Of a stretch of DNA of 64,000 bases, positions 11,501-22,860 are shown piece after piece. The notes beneath the pieces were generated by a model. That model was not told the DNA's origin. It made no database searches and was given only the letters and a program-made list of their open reading frames with translations. Both the position numbers and the translations under genes were made by a program. How positions within the stretch are numbered: the first letter of the stretch is position 1; each line of letters opens with the position of its first letter. Where the stretch lies: contig NW_026262679.1 in the NCBI RefSeq assembly GCF_021869535.1, positions 87,479,143-87,543,142 on the forward strand, in the 5' to 3' direction. Source of the DNA: Mytilus californianus (Eukaryota; Mollusca; Bivalvia; Mytilida; Mytilidae).

Positions 11501-13391
11501 AAAATTTCTCTCATAAAAATATAGTCCTAATTATTGAAACATAAGATTTTTCTTTCATTTTAGGTGACTAAAATTTTGACAGAGAATGCAGAAAATTTGA
11601 TGAAGATAGTTTTGCAGACCATGAAAGCAGCAGAGGCTGTATGTGTAAAAGTATGTATGATGTAAACACTTAATGTATTAATGAATGGATAACTTAAAAG
11701 ATGAAAGGTTAAGTGCTTTTAAAAATGGTTTAACCCTGCCACATGTTAGTGAACCTGTTCCAAGTCAGGAACCTCATCAGTGGTATTTGGAATTTACATT
11801 AACTGGTATCATGGATGTAGTTGCCTTTTCTTCTGTCACTAGACTTTTCTTGACTGCCACACAGAAATTGAATTAAAAACAATCAAATTCACTAAATTTT
11901 CTCTTTTGAGAAAAACAGCAATGTTTTGTTTTAATTTACTGGCATAGAAAATGAAAGACGAAGAGGATTTAGTTTTAAGAAACAAAGTGAAAACAATGTA
12001 GTCACTGGTATATATAAAAATATATATATACTTATATACCATAGACACATGTCTGTTTTTGTGTTGTTGGGTTGCTGTTTCATTGATGTATATTCCAAAT
12101 CTCTTTTTGTCCATATCTGACAAAAAATGTTATGAAAACTTATTGTTTTCATGTATTCAAAAAGTGTTGTTGAAAAAAAAATGAGATATCAATCAAATTC
12201 CTTTACATGTGAGATCACATTACCATGATAGAAAATATTACCTCAAAGTGCCATTTAATGATTTGCCTATGATTAAATAAGTACAAACTGTTTAATCATT
12301 GATTTATTTGTATTATGCCTTTGATATAAGAAGATTTGAGCTGTAAAAGTTTTGAAACTTGTGTTACAACTGCATTATGTTTAACGTAAATCTGTATAAT
12401 GTTTATTGAATAAAACATAAATGAAAGTACATATGAAAAAATCAATTAGCACAGTCACGTCATAGGAGGCAAATTATATCCTGAAATTTGTATAAAGATT
12501 GTCATATATTAAAAATCAGGTACAAAAGCAATATTATTAAAATACAATCTTAATTTGCTGCCACCAAACTTAATATTTTATTTTAATAAGATTGATACAA
12601 AAGACACCAGTAAACATAGAGAATTCAAGCAATTTAAAACTTTATGTTTTCTCATTTTAATAAGTGCACTTTAGTGTACTGGTTCAAGTTTTTAAATAGA
12701 AATGTTTACCTCACAAACTTTTTTATATAGACTTACAAGTTACTGTGGAATCATTATTATTCCTTGGATACTGTAAATTCAGAAATTATTGCATGCATTA
12801 ATTATGGCGATTATTTAAGAATGGACATAAATGCGAGATTAGTTATTGCGATTTCTGGAAAATATGCATACAGATATATGTATCAGATATCAGAATGCAA
12901 GTTCTTATTATTGTGATACTCACCCAGTAGCATTATATGCAATAATAAAAACCTCGCAATAATTTCTGAAATTACAGGACCAATTTTCATTGATTTCATG
13001 GGTATACATGTAGTTGAAACATGGATTTGAATGTTCAAAGAAGAACAAATTTTCTATAAACTTGTATGAAAACTTTGGCAAAGCCATGAAGCCAGATATT
13101 TTCTAATATACATTTTTTCCTCAATCCACAAAAATTGGTATCCACAAAAATAAATGAAGCCACTGTAACTTCATACTAAGTCTTTTATTTTAGGGTTTAA
13201 AGGCTCCTGAGGATTCAAGTAACAGTGATGCCACCAGTGCCATTGTCCTAGCCACTCAGTGGCAGAGACGACTTATTCGACAGAGACAGAGAGAAATTGT
13301 TGATGCTGACAGAGACGGTCTTGGCTTACGCCGAATTGAAGAGCACAGGCCACCAAAATTAACACAAATATTTAAAACCGATTCTGTGTGA
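5426..13391 (+). CDS. Vinculin/alpha-catenin family protein, C-terminal part (5 exons, 5' incomplete)
   Basis: Joined exons 5426-5526, 6244-6346, 6910-6951, 11564-11650 and 13194-13391 read without a stop in one frame and give about 176 residues ending at TGA 13389-13391. Intron phases agree at every junction (phase 2, then 0, 0, 0) and all borders are AG/GT. The product resembles the actin-binding tail of vinculin and alpha-catenin: CVDKR followed by IPTVSTQL (vinculin has a very similar PTISTQL), then SDEE, then NAENLM and a helix with QTMKAAEA. These proteins link cadherin or integrin adhesions to F-actin. The last exon adds a basic segment (RRRLIRQRQRE) and ends in DSV, which recalls the DSI end of alpha-catenin and not the short aromatic end of vinculin. 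Earlier exons of this large protein were not found in 1-5425 and probably lie left of the window. Family assignment is firm; vinculin, alpha-catenin or catulin cannot be separated from this fragment. Confidence 0.8.
6244..6346 (+). CDS. Vinculin-like gene, tail exon b
   Basis: Acceptor TTCTAG/G completes the split Arg codon; donor GAT/GTATGT. It encodes FARDLIFYANQIPTVSTQL and a short loop rich in Gly and Ser. IPTVSTQL is the strongest family signature in the fragment. Confidence 0.82.
6910..6951 (+). CDS. Vinculin-like gene, 14-codon micro-exon
   Basis: Acceptor TTATAG/ATTCC, donor AAG/GTAGAA, 42 bases in phase 0 on both sides. It encodes IPSDEEVIIVYKQK, which sits where vinculin has its SDEE loop. 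As the exon is symmetric it could be skipped without a frameshift. Support is position, phase and the SDEE match. Confidence 0.6.
7539..10366. repeat. 34-bp tandem repeat array (about 80 copies) in an intron
   Basis: Monomer close to AATGATAGACATGATCCACT followed by TTTGAATAAGTGTT. Variants recur: one with GATATACATGATCCGG, and a shortened unit with GATGTTTTCTGTATAAGT. The array lies in the vinculin-like gene between the micro-exon and exon c. A block starting at 7681 recurs at 9201, so the array contains a higher-order duplication. The minus-strand open frame at 9501-9686 is only repeat translation. Confidence 0.95.
10974..11239 (+). mobile_element. tRNA-derived SINE (Leu-type head)
   Basis: A 9-bp target duplication CCCAATTTT flanks it (10965-10973, 11240-11248). 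The head has a box A-like GACGAGTGGTTTAAG and a box B-like GAGTTCGAATCCT, resembling tRNA-Leu. A conserved-looking middle (TTGGTTCTCTC...CTCCGGCTTCCCCCACC) and an AATC repeat tail follow. The middle resembles the central domain of metazoan/mollusc SINEs as I recall it. Confidence 0.85.
11564..11650 (+). CDS. Vinculin-like gene, tail exon c
   Basis: Acceptor CATTTTAG/GTGACT, donor GTAAAA/GTATGT, 87 bases, phase 0. It encodes a 29-residue helix with NAENLM and TMKAAEA, corresponding to the last long tail helix of vinculin and alpha-catenin (NAQNLM or KNLM there). Confidence 0.82.
12771..12977. mobile_element. MITE-like element with 22-bp inverted ends
   Basis: CTGTAAATTCAGAAATTATTGC at the left pairs with GCAATAATTTCTGAAATTACAG at the right; 207 bp, AT-rich, non-coding. 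A diverged relative is at 30857-31050. Lies in the last intron of the vinculin-like gene. Confidence 0.8.
13194..13391 (+). CDS. Vinculin-like gene, terminal coding exon
   Basis: Acceptor TTTATTTTAG/GGTTTA; 65 codons and TGA at 13389-13391. The sequence is hydrophilic and basic (QWRRRLIRQRQRE, LRRIEEHRPPK) and ends in FKTDSV. Base composition is clearly richer in G and C than the flanks. The length and the terminal acid-Ser-aliphatic residues resemble alpha-catenin, not canonical vinculin. Confidence 0.8.
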   Translation, partial: GLKAPEDSSNSDATSAIVLATQWQRRLIRQRQREIVDADRDGLGLRRIEEHRPPKLTQIFKTDSV

Positions 13392-15030
13392 TTATACAGT
13401 CTTATTTAATGCTGATATTTTAGATTTGATTCTATCCTTGCTGATTGGCTGCTACATGTATTTGTATTAACCTGAAAATGACCTGTCTTTAAAAATAAGT
13501 TTTTTAAACTGCAACAAAAGTTTCCTTTACCTTTAAAATAAACAAAAACTTTGTTGCTAAATAATTTTTCTGCTTCAGTTTCTAGAAATAAATTTTTAAG
13601 AGAGTTTGTCCTGGTAAATGATGTTAAACTTTCCAGACATTCAGAATAAATGAACTTTTTATTCTTTATATGACTTTTTAACAGTGTTAAAAATTACAGA
13701 CTTCATGTAAAAAAGACAGTAATACATGCTTTTTATAAATAATAATGTGCATTTGGTGTGGCCATAATGAATAATGGTTGAGGATTTCAGCAAAAAGATG
13801 ATTTTTAAAGAGATAGACCTTGAAAAATCAGGATCATTACAATTCTGTTACCTTTAAAAATTCTGCAACTTTTGTGCAGACTTTATTCTGAATATTATGT
13901 GAGCTACTTTACAGAAACATGAAAACTGAAGGATATGTAATAATTAATACATTTAGAAAATTGCAGCCCATTTTTTTCCGATTAGTCATACTTTTATTAC
14001 GTGCCATATCTATAAGGCATTCATATAATGCTTTTGTAAAGACAATGGAACTTGATTCCTTTTGGATTATCTCCCATATATCAGAAAAATCTAAACTGAA
14101 AAATAACTCTTTATGCATACATTTATACAGCAGCTAGAATATTTCTTGCTGTCTTTATCTACCAAATATAGTAACAAAGGGATATTTCATGCAATGTTGA
14201 TTTGTATCACTTTTCTGTATAATTTTGACTTGTCATTTATTTATAAGGATGGGTAGCTTTAACACTAATTGCTGATAATTAGGCATTTCCCAAAGTCATA
14301 TTTATCATCTGTTTTAACGTTATTTTATGTAAAAATGCATTCTGCTGGCTTATTTTTTGCATTTAGTAGATCTGCTTTGATGTTATATGGGCTTCAATCA
14401 TTGATAGTTGATGGTAGTACAATATACATGATATACATTAGTTTATTTAATTCATATTGTTATTTTTACAAGAACATTTTACCATATTGGTTGTAATATA
14501 AATGAGTATTTACTCAAAATATTTCCCAATTGTTTTATTTATTTTATTGTAGTCAGCCTTTGTTGTGAACATTTTTACACATGTACAAAGAGTTTACAAT
14601 ATTGTATAATGCATTTTATGATTTTATGTAACATTCAAATAATTGTGCAATATGCCGTGTATCTAAAGAGGCAGAGGACATTTTAGCAAAAAATTCATAA
14701 CTGCTAGTGAACATTTTGAGTGCCAACATTACAGCTAGTTTTAGCTCCAAATTAATACATTCATTTATATTTTCAATAGCCCATTTTAGAGAAAATTTAA
14801 CAACAATTCCTAAATTGGTGGGGTTTACCATGAAATTAAAATGTGGTTGAAGCAAATCAAAGAAAGGATAGTGCAATATGTGATGGATCGACAAAACATC
14901 AAAAGACCAAGAAATCCAACATGATAAAAAGAGAAGGACCAGTTCTTACTTTAATTATATGGTCAATATTTCAGAAAGAACATATTTAGATCCTATTATG
15001 TGCAATCACTGGAATACAAACATTAGAACA
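13392..15030. other. 3' UTR and flank of the vinculin-like gene
   Basis: AT-rich. AATAAA-type signals occur near 13538, 13587 and 13645; which one is used cannot be told. Open frames at 13919, 14269 and 14616 (minus) show no protein character. Confidence 0.45.
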
Positions 15031-15776
15031 TTTTTTGTCTCGGCTGCGATGAACAGGGATTACTATCCGGCGCTGGCAGCAGTGTAAATTATTTGTATAA
15101 AGCTTTAAATTCCAGAAGGTAGAAGAACTGGATGCTTTATACTTTGTATGCAGATACCTTATGTTACAAAGTTTCCGTCTGTCATATGTCCATTGTCCTT
15201 TACCTCATTTTCATGGTTCAGCAACTGCTTGAAAACAAATTAAGACTTTTTTGTCATGTAAATTTCTCACTTATAATGAGTGAGAGGATAACTATATTTG
15301 GTATATGGGTTCCTTGCAACGTCTTCATGTCCGTTAGACAGGGTTCACCTGACCTCGACCTCATTTCATGGATCACTGATCAAGGTTAAAGTCATGTGAT
15401 AAGGTCCGTTTCTCAGATACTATAAGAAGTAGGTCATCTAAATGTGATTTAGGAAATCATTGTAAGGGGTACATGTCTGACTGGTAGGTTTCATCTGACC
15501 TTGACGTCATTTTCATGGTTCATTGGTCAAGTTTTTGTGTTTTGGTCTGATTTTCAAGTACTATAAGCAATAGGTCAACTATATTTGGTGTATGAAATGA
15601 TTGTAAAGTGTACATGTCCGTTTGACAGGAATTATCTGACCATAACCTCATTGTCATAGATCTTTAAAAATGTTAAGTTTATTTGATTCTTGTAGTAAAA
15701 CGTTTATCTTTAGGACTTTCAACATAAGATCAATGGTCAGTAAAGCAGGCAAGACACTTTTCAGCGTGTGCACTCT
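15031..15776. mobile_element. Modular repeat family A, copy 1
   Basis: Begins TTTTTTGTCTCGGCTGCG, has internal modules with GACCT(C/T)GACCTCATTT and ATAGGTCAACTATATTTGG, and ends GTGTGCACTCTG. Same body and end as the copies at 23.7-26.2 kb. The initial hairpin is partly decayed here. Confidence 0.75.
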
Positions 15777-18120
15777 GTATTATTTATTGAGATAAGAAAT
15801 AGATGACTTAGAAGACATCATTAATTTTATTATATAAAGTATTTAGACTACTTAAGTAGTGTTTATTGAATAAGACATTTTAATGTTGTGCTGTTTTGAA
15901 ATTAATAACTTGTCATTCTACTATCAGATATTGTAAATCAAGAAAAACATGGAATGGTTTTCTTTCACTAAAATGGACTTTGACAGGTTTAGATTTTACT
16001 GAAATGATTAAAAATCTTGCACTAAAAAGGGTTTTACTTTGTGCTAGGTGGTTTTTTGGCTCAATTCTCCTACCAATTGACTAAAATGTCCTTTGACGAT
16101 TGATCTAAACTTTAATGTTTGATCTATAGGTTGTCACATAGTTTGAAAGTGAAAATTAATCTTATATTCTTCATACTAATAAAAATAGATTTGATGGATA
16201 TGTCAATGAGAAATCCACCAAACAAAACAAAAAACCAAAAATGATATTTATTTGAGAGTATTGTAAAGTTTTAGTGAAAACTACATCAAATATTAAAAAA
16301 GAGCAAAGAATTATTTTTTATATGCATTTTTACTTATAATTTTGTGGTATTTATGATTTTAATGAACAGTTGTGTTTTTCTTTAAAAAAAAAAGTTTATA
16401 CAAAATATCGGTAAAGGAAATTTGTGTAATAAGATCTTATAAAAAAAAACAACTGATAATCATCTAGAATTTAGAATATGACAGTTGTTTTCCATTCGTT
16501 CTGTTGGTTGATATATTCAGGCATTTAATTTTGTCAGATTTTATGGACTTCCCCCATTTGAACTTAGTTAATACTTTTTTAATGTTGCTTGGAAATGCCA
16601 AAATGCATACATAGAGATAAATGTTTTTAAGAATTGATATTGTCACTTTTTGTTTAGATCAAAACTAATTACTGGTATATATTTAATATTTCTGAAGAAG
16701 ATTACCAATACTATGAGCAGTATTACTCTGAATAAAGAGTATAACTATATAAAATATTTGACAGAATATATCTCATATTACAAGAAGGGTGTAGTTTAAA
16801 CTGTTCTGCACTGAATTTCAAAATTGGCACTTCAGAGGAGAGCAATTGTTTTAAATTATTGACATCATTTGGTTTTAGTAATAAAAGAATGTTTTTCACA
16901 TATTATTTCTTATATCTAGTTTACTAGTAACTAGTTTATACTGAGGATTCAATTATTTTCGGGAGTACCAATTTTTGTGGATTGATGAAACATTGTATTT
17001 TGTGGATATTTGATTTTGTGGTTTTGCAAAAGACATTAATACAAGCCTATAGAAAATTTGTACTTCGTTGAACTTTTAAATTTCTGGATCACCAATAGCT
17101 ACAAAATCCACAAGAATTGATTTCCAAAAATAACAATGAATCCAGAGTTATATATTTTTGTGAGGAGGAATATTAAGCATTTTGTAGTAACCTTATTTTA
17201 ACCTTGAATTAAATAATTTATTACTAATCATCATGCATATCATATTTCTGTTAATTTAGGTGCTAATCCAGTTGATTTATAATTGATATATAATTTTTTT
17301 TATTATTTACACGAAACTTGTTGCATTTAACTATATTTCCTATATATACATGTACTTTATTAATACAAGAATTTCACAAGTACAAATTAGTTTGAATTAT
17401 TAAATATGAATAACAAAAAGATGGGGAGTATATACATTAATGAGAGAGAACAACCCAACAAGACAATAAAAACAGAAAGACTTCAAGAAGTAAAGAGGTC
17501 AACATATGGTCTTCAACTTGACCCTTTATCAAACAATAAATCATCCCATGTCAAGACAAGTTGCTATGGAAACAATGCTTTTTATAATTTCTATAGGCAA
17601 TGTTTTTTAAACATATAAATCCTCAATTCAGAATGCTGAATATTTTCATTTTATGTATTCCACTGTGTTTGGTACAAATTTGAACTATGGAAATCTTGAA
17701 ATTTCATGATTTTTTTAGGATTTCTTTATGACCTTTTTAACTGATTTCAAGGTACCCCTAATATTTTTTATTAGAATAAGATATATAATTTATCACAGCA
17801 TTTTTTTTTTGCTCAATTTTGCCCATATTTTTGAATTTTATTGGAATAATGACATTTAAGAACACACAAAGAATTGATATTTTTCAATTTTGCCTGGTTT
17901 TCCCATAGAACCTCTTTTAAAAAATAACAGAAACTACAAAAAGATATGTTATTTACGTCTATTTCCTAAATAGGACAAAAACATTAAAACATAAAACAGG
18001 AAAACATTCTAGGCTCCTGTCATTTAATGTGTGCATAAGCATTTGGTGGGGTTTAAAAAAATTGAATCAGATGTCCCCCTTTTTTATCTGAATCATTGAA
18101 AGAAAAAAGATGTAGAGAAT
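15777..18120. other. Intergenic AT-rich sequence
   Basis: Only the MITE at 16941-17147 stands out. Short open frames here lack codon bias and similarity. Confidence 0.5.
16941..17147. mobile_element. MITE-like element with about 40-bp imperfect inverted ends
   Basis: CTGAGGATTCAATTATTTTC at the left and its near complement ending GAATCCAGAG at the right; internal GTGGATATTTGATTTTGTGG. Partial relatives are at about 5862-6060, 13118-13165 and 38353-38460 (TTCATTTATTATTCGTGGGA). Confidence 0.7.
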
Positions 18121-18313
18121 AAATTTAGATAAGAATAAGTTCATTAATATTCATAGAATCATTATGATAGATTTAGATAAGAATAAGTTCATTAATATTC
18201 ATAGAATCATTATGACAGATTTAGATAAGAATAAGTTCATTAATATTCATAGAATCATTATAATAGATTTAGATAAGAATAAGTTCATTAATATTCATAG
18301 AATCTTTATAACA
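18121..18313. repeat. 48-bp tandem repeat, 4 copies
   Basis: Unit starts GATTTAGATAAGAATAAGTT at a strict 48-base step (18123, 18171, 18219, 18267). The four copies differ at only a few bases, so the expansion is recent. Confidence 0.95.
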
Positions 18314-18360
18314 TAGGACAAAACACTGTATTTGTTTTGATTTCTAAAAGATACCTAAAC

Positions 18361-18430
18361 TGCCTTGATGGTCTAGTGGTAGTGTGCTTGTCACGAGTGC
18401 AAGGAGGTCATGGTTTTGAACCCTCGATTA
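18361..18430 (+). mobile_element. tRNA-like SINE head
   Basis: Box A-like TGGTCTAGTGGTAG at 18369-18382 and box B-like GGTTTTGAACCC at 18412-18423 at normal spacing. No cloverleaf 3' half closes, so it is a SINE head or tRNA relic and not a working tRNA gene. The 3' limit of the element is unclear; the following 120 bases may belong to it. Confidence 0.6.
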
Positions 18431-18980
18431 GTCAAACCAAGACTTGAAAATAGGTATTTGTTGCTCACAGTAACCATATAACAACTATGCATCCTTACAT
18501 ACTCTTGATATATTGGCTGCAGTACTTCTGTTTGGATTTCATACAGCATAAGAAAGAACTTTAAAAAAACTAATTTTTACAATGCCCAAGACAGATTTTT
18601 TACAGAATTTTAATAAGGAAAGAAAAATTATCTAGAATTTAGTTGTGTTCAAATTCAGATGAAGAAGCAAAAGGCCTCTGTTATTATACCCCATGCAACA
18701 AAGATGTGTAGGGTATAATGTTTTTGACCTGTCTTGTCTATTCCTTAGTCCATCAGTCCTGTTCTTATCATTGCAACTCTTCTTCATTGAAACCACACTA
18801 CAGAATTTCATGAAACTTTGTAAATAATAAGGACATACTATGTAGATGTGCATATCGACAGGAAATTATGATTTAATTTTTGTTTCTAGGAGTTATGCCT
18901 CTTTGAACTTAGAAATTTATTGCAACAGTTTGTCATTGCAACTCCTCTGAAACCACTCATGAATCTTTGTAGTTAATGGG

Positions 18981-21900
18981 ATGACGGGCTGCACAGGCAG
19001 CAATATGATTGTACAAGGAGAAAGCCCAACCCAGGAGGCCTGGGACAGGAACTGGAATCTCATGGATCCAAAAAAGACCATTAAGATTGTCGCATGGAAT
19101 GTGAGAACTATGTTCCAGGTCTCAAAAACTACACAAGTCATAAGAGAGATGGGAAGGTACAGACTAGGAATATTAGGTATCAGTGAATGCAGGTGGACAG
19201 AGTTAGAAAAAATTATCACACAGGGTCATACCATCATATACCCCGGCAGAAATGACAACCAACATACAGAAGGAGTGGCAATCATTATGAATAAGGAATG
19301 TACAAAGAGCTTGATAGAATGGGAACATATAAACGAGCGATTGATCAGAGCTTGCTTTAATTCCAGCTATGCCAAGACAACAATTATTCAGTGCTACTCG
19401 CCTACAAACGATGCGGAAGAAGAAATTAAAGATGCTTATTATGAAGCTCTTCAGGCTCAGATTAGCAAAATACCACAACATAATGTTCTTCTTATTATAG
19501 GAGACCAAGATGCAAAGGTTGGGAAAGTAAATACAGAAAATGAAAGAGCGATGGGAAAAGAAGGTCATGGCGTAATGAATGAGAATGGAGAGAGACTGGC
19601 AAATATGTGTTCAAATAATGGATTAGTAATTGGAGGAACCCTATTTAACCATAAAGATATACACAAAATTACCTGGAATTCTCCAAACAACAGGGATAAA
19701 AATCAGATAGGTCTCACTAATTAGCGACAAGAAGAATTTTAGCGACAAGAAGCGACAAAAAGCGTCAAGAAGCAACAAGAAGAAAAATATTAGCGACAAG
19801 AAGAAACAAATTAGCGACAAGAAAGTTTATTTACTATTAAAACAATAGATTATAGGAAATAAGTTATCTGATTTTATTAAGGATCCATAAAATATAGAGA
19901 AAATTTAAAATTTTTAAAAAAAATTAAAAATTACCCCCCTTTTTTTCCAAACATTCATGTATACATTTTGTTGCTTTTTTTATTAATAATGTAAATATTT
20001 GAACCTTTTATCCTGTTAAGACAGAAAAATTTGTGTCATGTATTTATATATATGTATTGCCCTTTTGAGTCTGAAATAAAAAATTTGGTTTGAATCTTTA
20101 AGTTAGATACAATACACCAACCATGCCGACTCTACATGAATATTGATTCATTCATCTATACACTATTCTGTAAACTGAAGGTACATTATCTTAAGCATAT
20201 CCTTGATAATGAAAAAAAAACCAAAGTTTATTCTCTTGTTTCTCGTATATTAAAAAAAAGACAATTATACTATGCTTCAAAATTTATTTATTTAGAATAA
20301 TTGATATTTAATTTTTTTACGCTAAATAAGTTTTCTTGTAATTAAATTATACTTCTTGTCGCTAAATTATTCTTCTTGTCGCTAATTTGTTTCTTCTTGT
20401 CGCTTCTTGCCGCTTCTTGACGCTTCTTATCGCTTCTTGACGCTTCTTGTCGCTAATTAGTGAGACCCAATCAGATTGATCATATTATCATAAATGGCAA
20501 ATGGAGACGATCATTAATCGATACCCGAGCATTTAGAGGAGCAGATGTGAACAGCGACCATCATTTAGTTATAGCTAAACTCCAACTGAAGCTGAAAAAG
20601 GTACCAGACAATAACAAACCTGGGAGAAAGATCATCAATGTCAACCGTCTGAAAGAACCTGAAATCAAACAAAAGTTTGTCATTAAACTCAGGAACAGAT
20701 TTAAAGTATTAGAGGATCTTGATCAAACTGAAGACAGTTCCATAGAAAAGAAATGGGAAAACATCAAAGAGGTGTATCTAAAGACAGGTGAAAAGATCAT
20801 TGGCTTCCGTAAGAGCAGCAATAAACAATGGTTAACATCAGATACATGGAAAGCAATCAATGACTCAAGAGCAAAACTCAAAGAAAAGGTCAAAAGAACA
20901 CAGAAAGAATATGCAGAGAAAGATAATGAGGTAAAGAAAAGAGCTAGAAAAGATAAAAGGAACCATTTGGAAGAACGAGCTGAAGAAGCAGAGAAAGCTG
21001 CCGCAAGAGGTGATATAAGTACAGTCTACAAGATCACAAAAGAACTATGTGGACAATCCAAACAACCACCTCCAGTTAAAGACAAAAAAGGAAACATCAT
21101 TACAACTGAAAAGGAACAGGCTGCACATTGGGTAGAACACTTCAAGGCTGTTTTGAATAGACCAGAGCCAATAAATGAATTTCAGGGAGCACCCCAACTT
21201 GAAGGTCTAGATATATGCACTGACCCACCATCTAGAGAAGAAATAACAAAGGCAATTAAATCCATGAAATCAGGAAAGGCAGCAGGCATAGCCGGACTTC
21301 AAGCTGAACTACTGAAAGCTGATATCAACACAGCAACAGTCATACTAAATGGTCTCTTCAAAGACGTATGGGAAGAAAATAAAGTCACTGAAGACTGGGC
21401 AAAAGGTCTTGTCATAAAACTACCGAGGAAAGGTGATCTTGGGAATTGTGACAACTGGAGAGGGATAACATTACTCTCAATCCCAAGTAAATTGTTTTGC
21501 AGAATACTGTTAAACAGGATAGACTCCGAACTGGATGACAGGTTGAGACAGGAACAAGCTGGGTTCAGAAAAGGGAAATGATGCATTGATCATATCTTTG
21601 CTCTTAAGAACATCATTGAGCAGTGTATAGAATGGAAGACACCTCTATATATCAGCTTTATCTATTTCAAGAAAGCATTCGACAGTTTACACAGAGAGAC
21701 TCTTTCGACAATCCTTATATCATATGGAGTACCACACAAGATTGTAACACTGTTAAAATGCTGTTATACCAACTTTGAATGTGCTGTGATACTTAACAAC
21801 AAGGAATCTGACTGGTTTGAAGTCAAATCTGGAGTACGACAGGGCTGCATCATCTCACCCATCTTATTCCTTGTTGCCATTGACTGGGTGATGAGGAAAA

Positions 21901-22747
21901 CCACCAGTGACAAAAAAAGAAGCATCAGATGGTCAATGTTTACAACCCTAGAGGACCTTGTCTTTGCTGATGATATAGCAATCCTGTCATCAAAACGAGA
22001 CAATATGCAGGAAAAGACAAATCGGCTCAGCCATTTTGCAAGCCAAATTGGACTAGAATTGAACGCAAAAAAAGACTCAAGAAATGCGACTTAACACAAC
22101 ATCAAACTTCAGACTAAAAGCTGAGGGCACAGAAATCCAACAGGTAGATAAATTTACTTATCTAGGAACTGTGGTTAGTACAGATCGATCCAACACAAAA
22201 AGACATTAAAAGTAGGCTAGCCAAGGCGATCTGCATTTCAAAGACTACGACCCATTTGGAGGTCCAAACAATACAACAGGAAAACAAAGATAAGGCTATA
22301 TAACAGTACTGTTAAATCTGTCCTTCTGTATGGAAGTGAATGCTGGAGAGTAACAAAAACAGATATGAGATCGCTCTCAAGTTTCCACCACAATTGTCTG
22401 AGGCGAATTTGTAAAATCTTCTGGTCAAACCGTATTTCAAATGAACATCTCCTTGAAATGACTAAGTCCACATGTATCCTCAAAGAAATACAACAGAGGC
22501 GCTTCAGATGGCTATGGTATGTTCTCAGGATGCCTGTATCCAATATAACCAGGATAGCTCTTAGATGGACACCCCAGGGGAAGAGACCAAGAAGAAGACC
22601 CAAAACCACCTGGCGTCGAACGATTGAAGCAGAACTGAAGAAGCTTGACATGACCTGGGGAGAAGCTGAAACAAAGGCTAAATACAGAACTGGATGGTGA
22701 AATCTTGTGGCGACCTTATGTTCCGCCAGGAGGGAAGAGGATAGGTA
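18981..22747 (+). pseudogene. Broken endonuclease-reverse transcriptase ORF of the RTE-like element
   Basis: The frame opens at ATG 18981 and is cut by the 19709 DNA transposon. It resumes at about 20469 in register (NQIDHIII), meets TGA at 21579-21581 inside the QAGFRKG region, and is otherwise open to a frameshift in a 7-A run near 22066. More frame changes follow near 22205-22235, and a late TGA at 22698-22700 replaces what should be a sense codon before the ALCS-like end. Key residues are also altered: the endonuclease GDxN box reads GDQDAKVG, and RT motif A reads FIYFKKAFD where an Asp is expected instead of Tyr. The copy is therefore dead. Confidence 0.85.
19709..20468. mobile_element. 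760-bp non-autonomous DNA transposon inside the retrotransposon
   Basis: Terminal inverted repeats (A/G)GGTCTCACTAATTAGCGAC at both ends, with an exact 8-bp duplication AATCAGAT outside (19701-19708 and 20469-20476). Removing the element and one duplication restores the host frame. Both ends carry clusters of a 12-bp-like motif (AGCGACAAGAAG) in inverted orientation; the middle is AT-rich with no coding frame. The 8-bp duplication suggests the hAT or P group, but the terminal bases are not the usual hAT CAG, so the superfamily is open. Confidence 0.88.
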
Positions 22748-22860
22748 GGTAGGTTGTAGTTAATGAGGACGTAATATGTAGCTGTGCATATCCACAAGAA
22801 ATTTTTATCAGTTTTGTAGGAGTTATGAGTCTTTGAACTTAGGAATCTGGTGAGATTTGA

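Larger units (their letters stand above)
18979..22753 (+). mobile_element. RTE-like non-LTR retrotransposon, nearly full length, defective
   Basis: Bounded by a perfect 12-bp target duplication TTGTAGTTAATG at 18967-18978 and 22754-22765. Without its internal insertion it is about 3.0 kb with a single long frame starting almost at its 5' end (ATG 18981), an extremely short 3' tail and a terminal TAGG tandem tract. Single ORF, short tails and a microsatellite 3' end suggest the RTE group; the clade call is from memory. Order: AP-type endonuclease (KIVAWNVRTM, SECRW, SDHH), reverse transcriptase (FADD at 21963-21974), then a C-terminal domain with LLYGSECW, W..VLRM and RPKTTWRR. Confidence 0.85.
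18670..22860. repeat. Dispersed repeat that received the retrotransposon
   Basis: TATACCCCATGCAACAAAGATGTGTAGGGTATAATG opens a modular repeat. Its body (GGAGTTATG(C/A)(C/G)TCTTTGAACTTA) appears on both sides of the retrotransposon, at about 18890 and 22818. The retrotransposon thus sits inside this repeat. Confidence 0.7.

Noticed and set aside
18361-18430. Functional tRNA gene
   Set aside because: Box A and box B are present but box B is degenerate and no full cloverleaf forms; it fits a SINE head.
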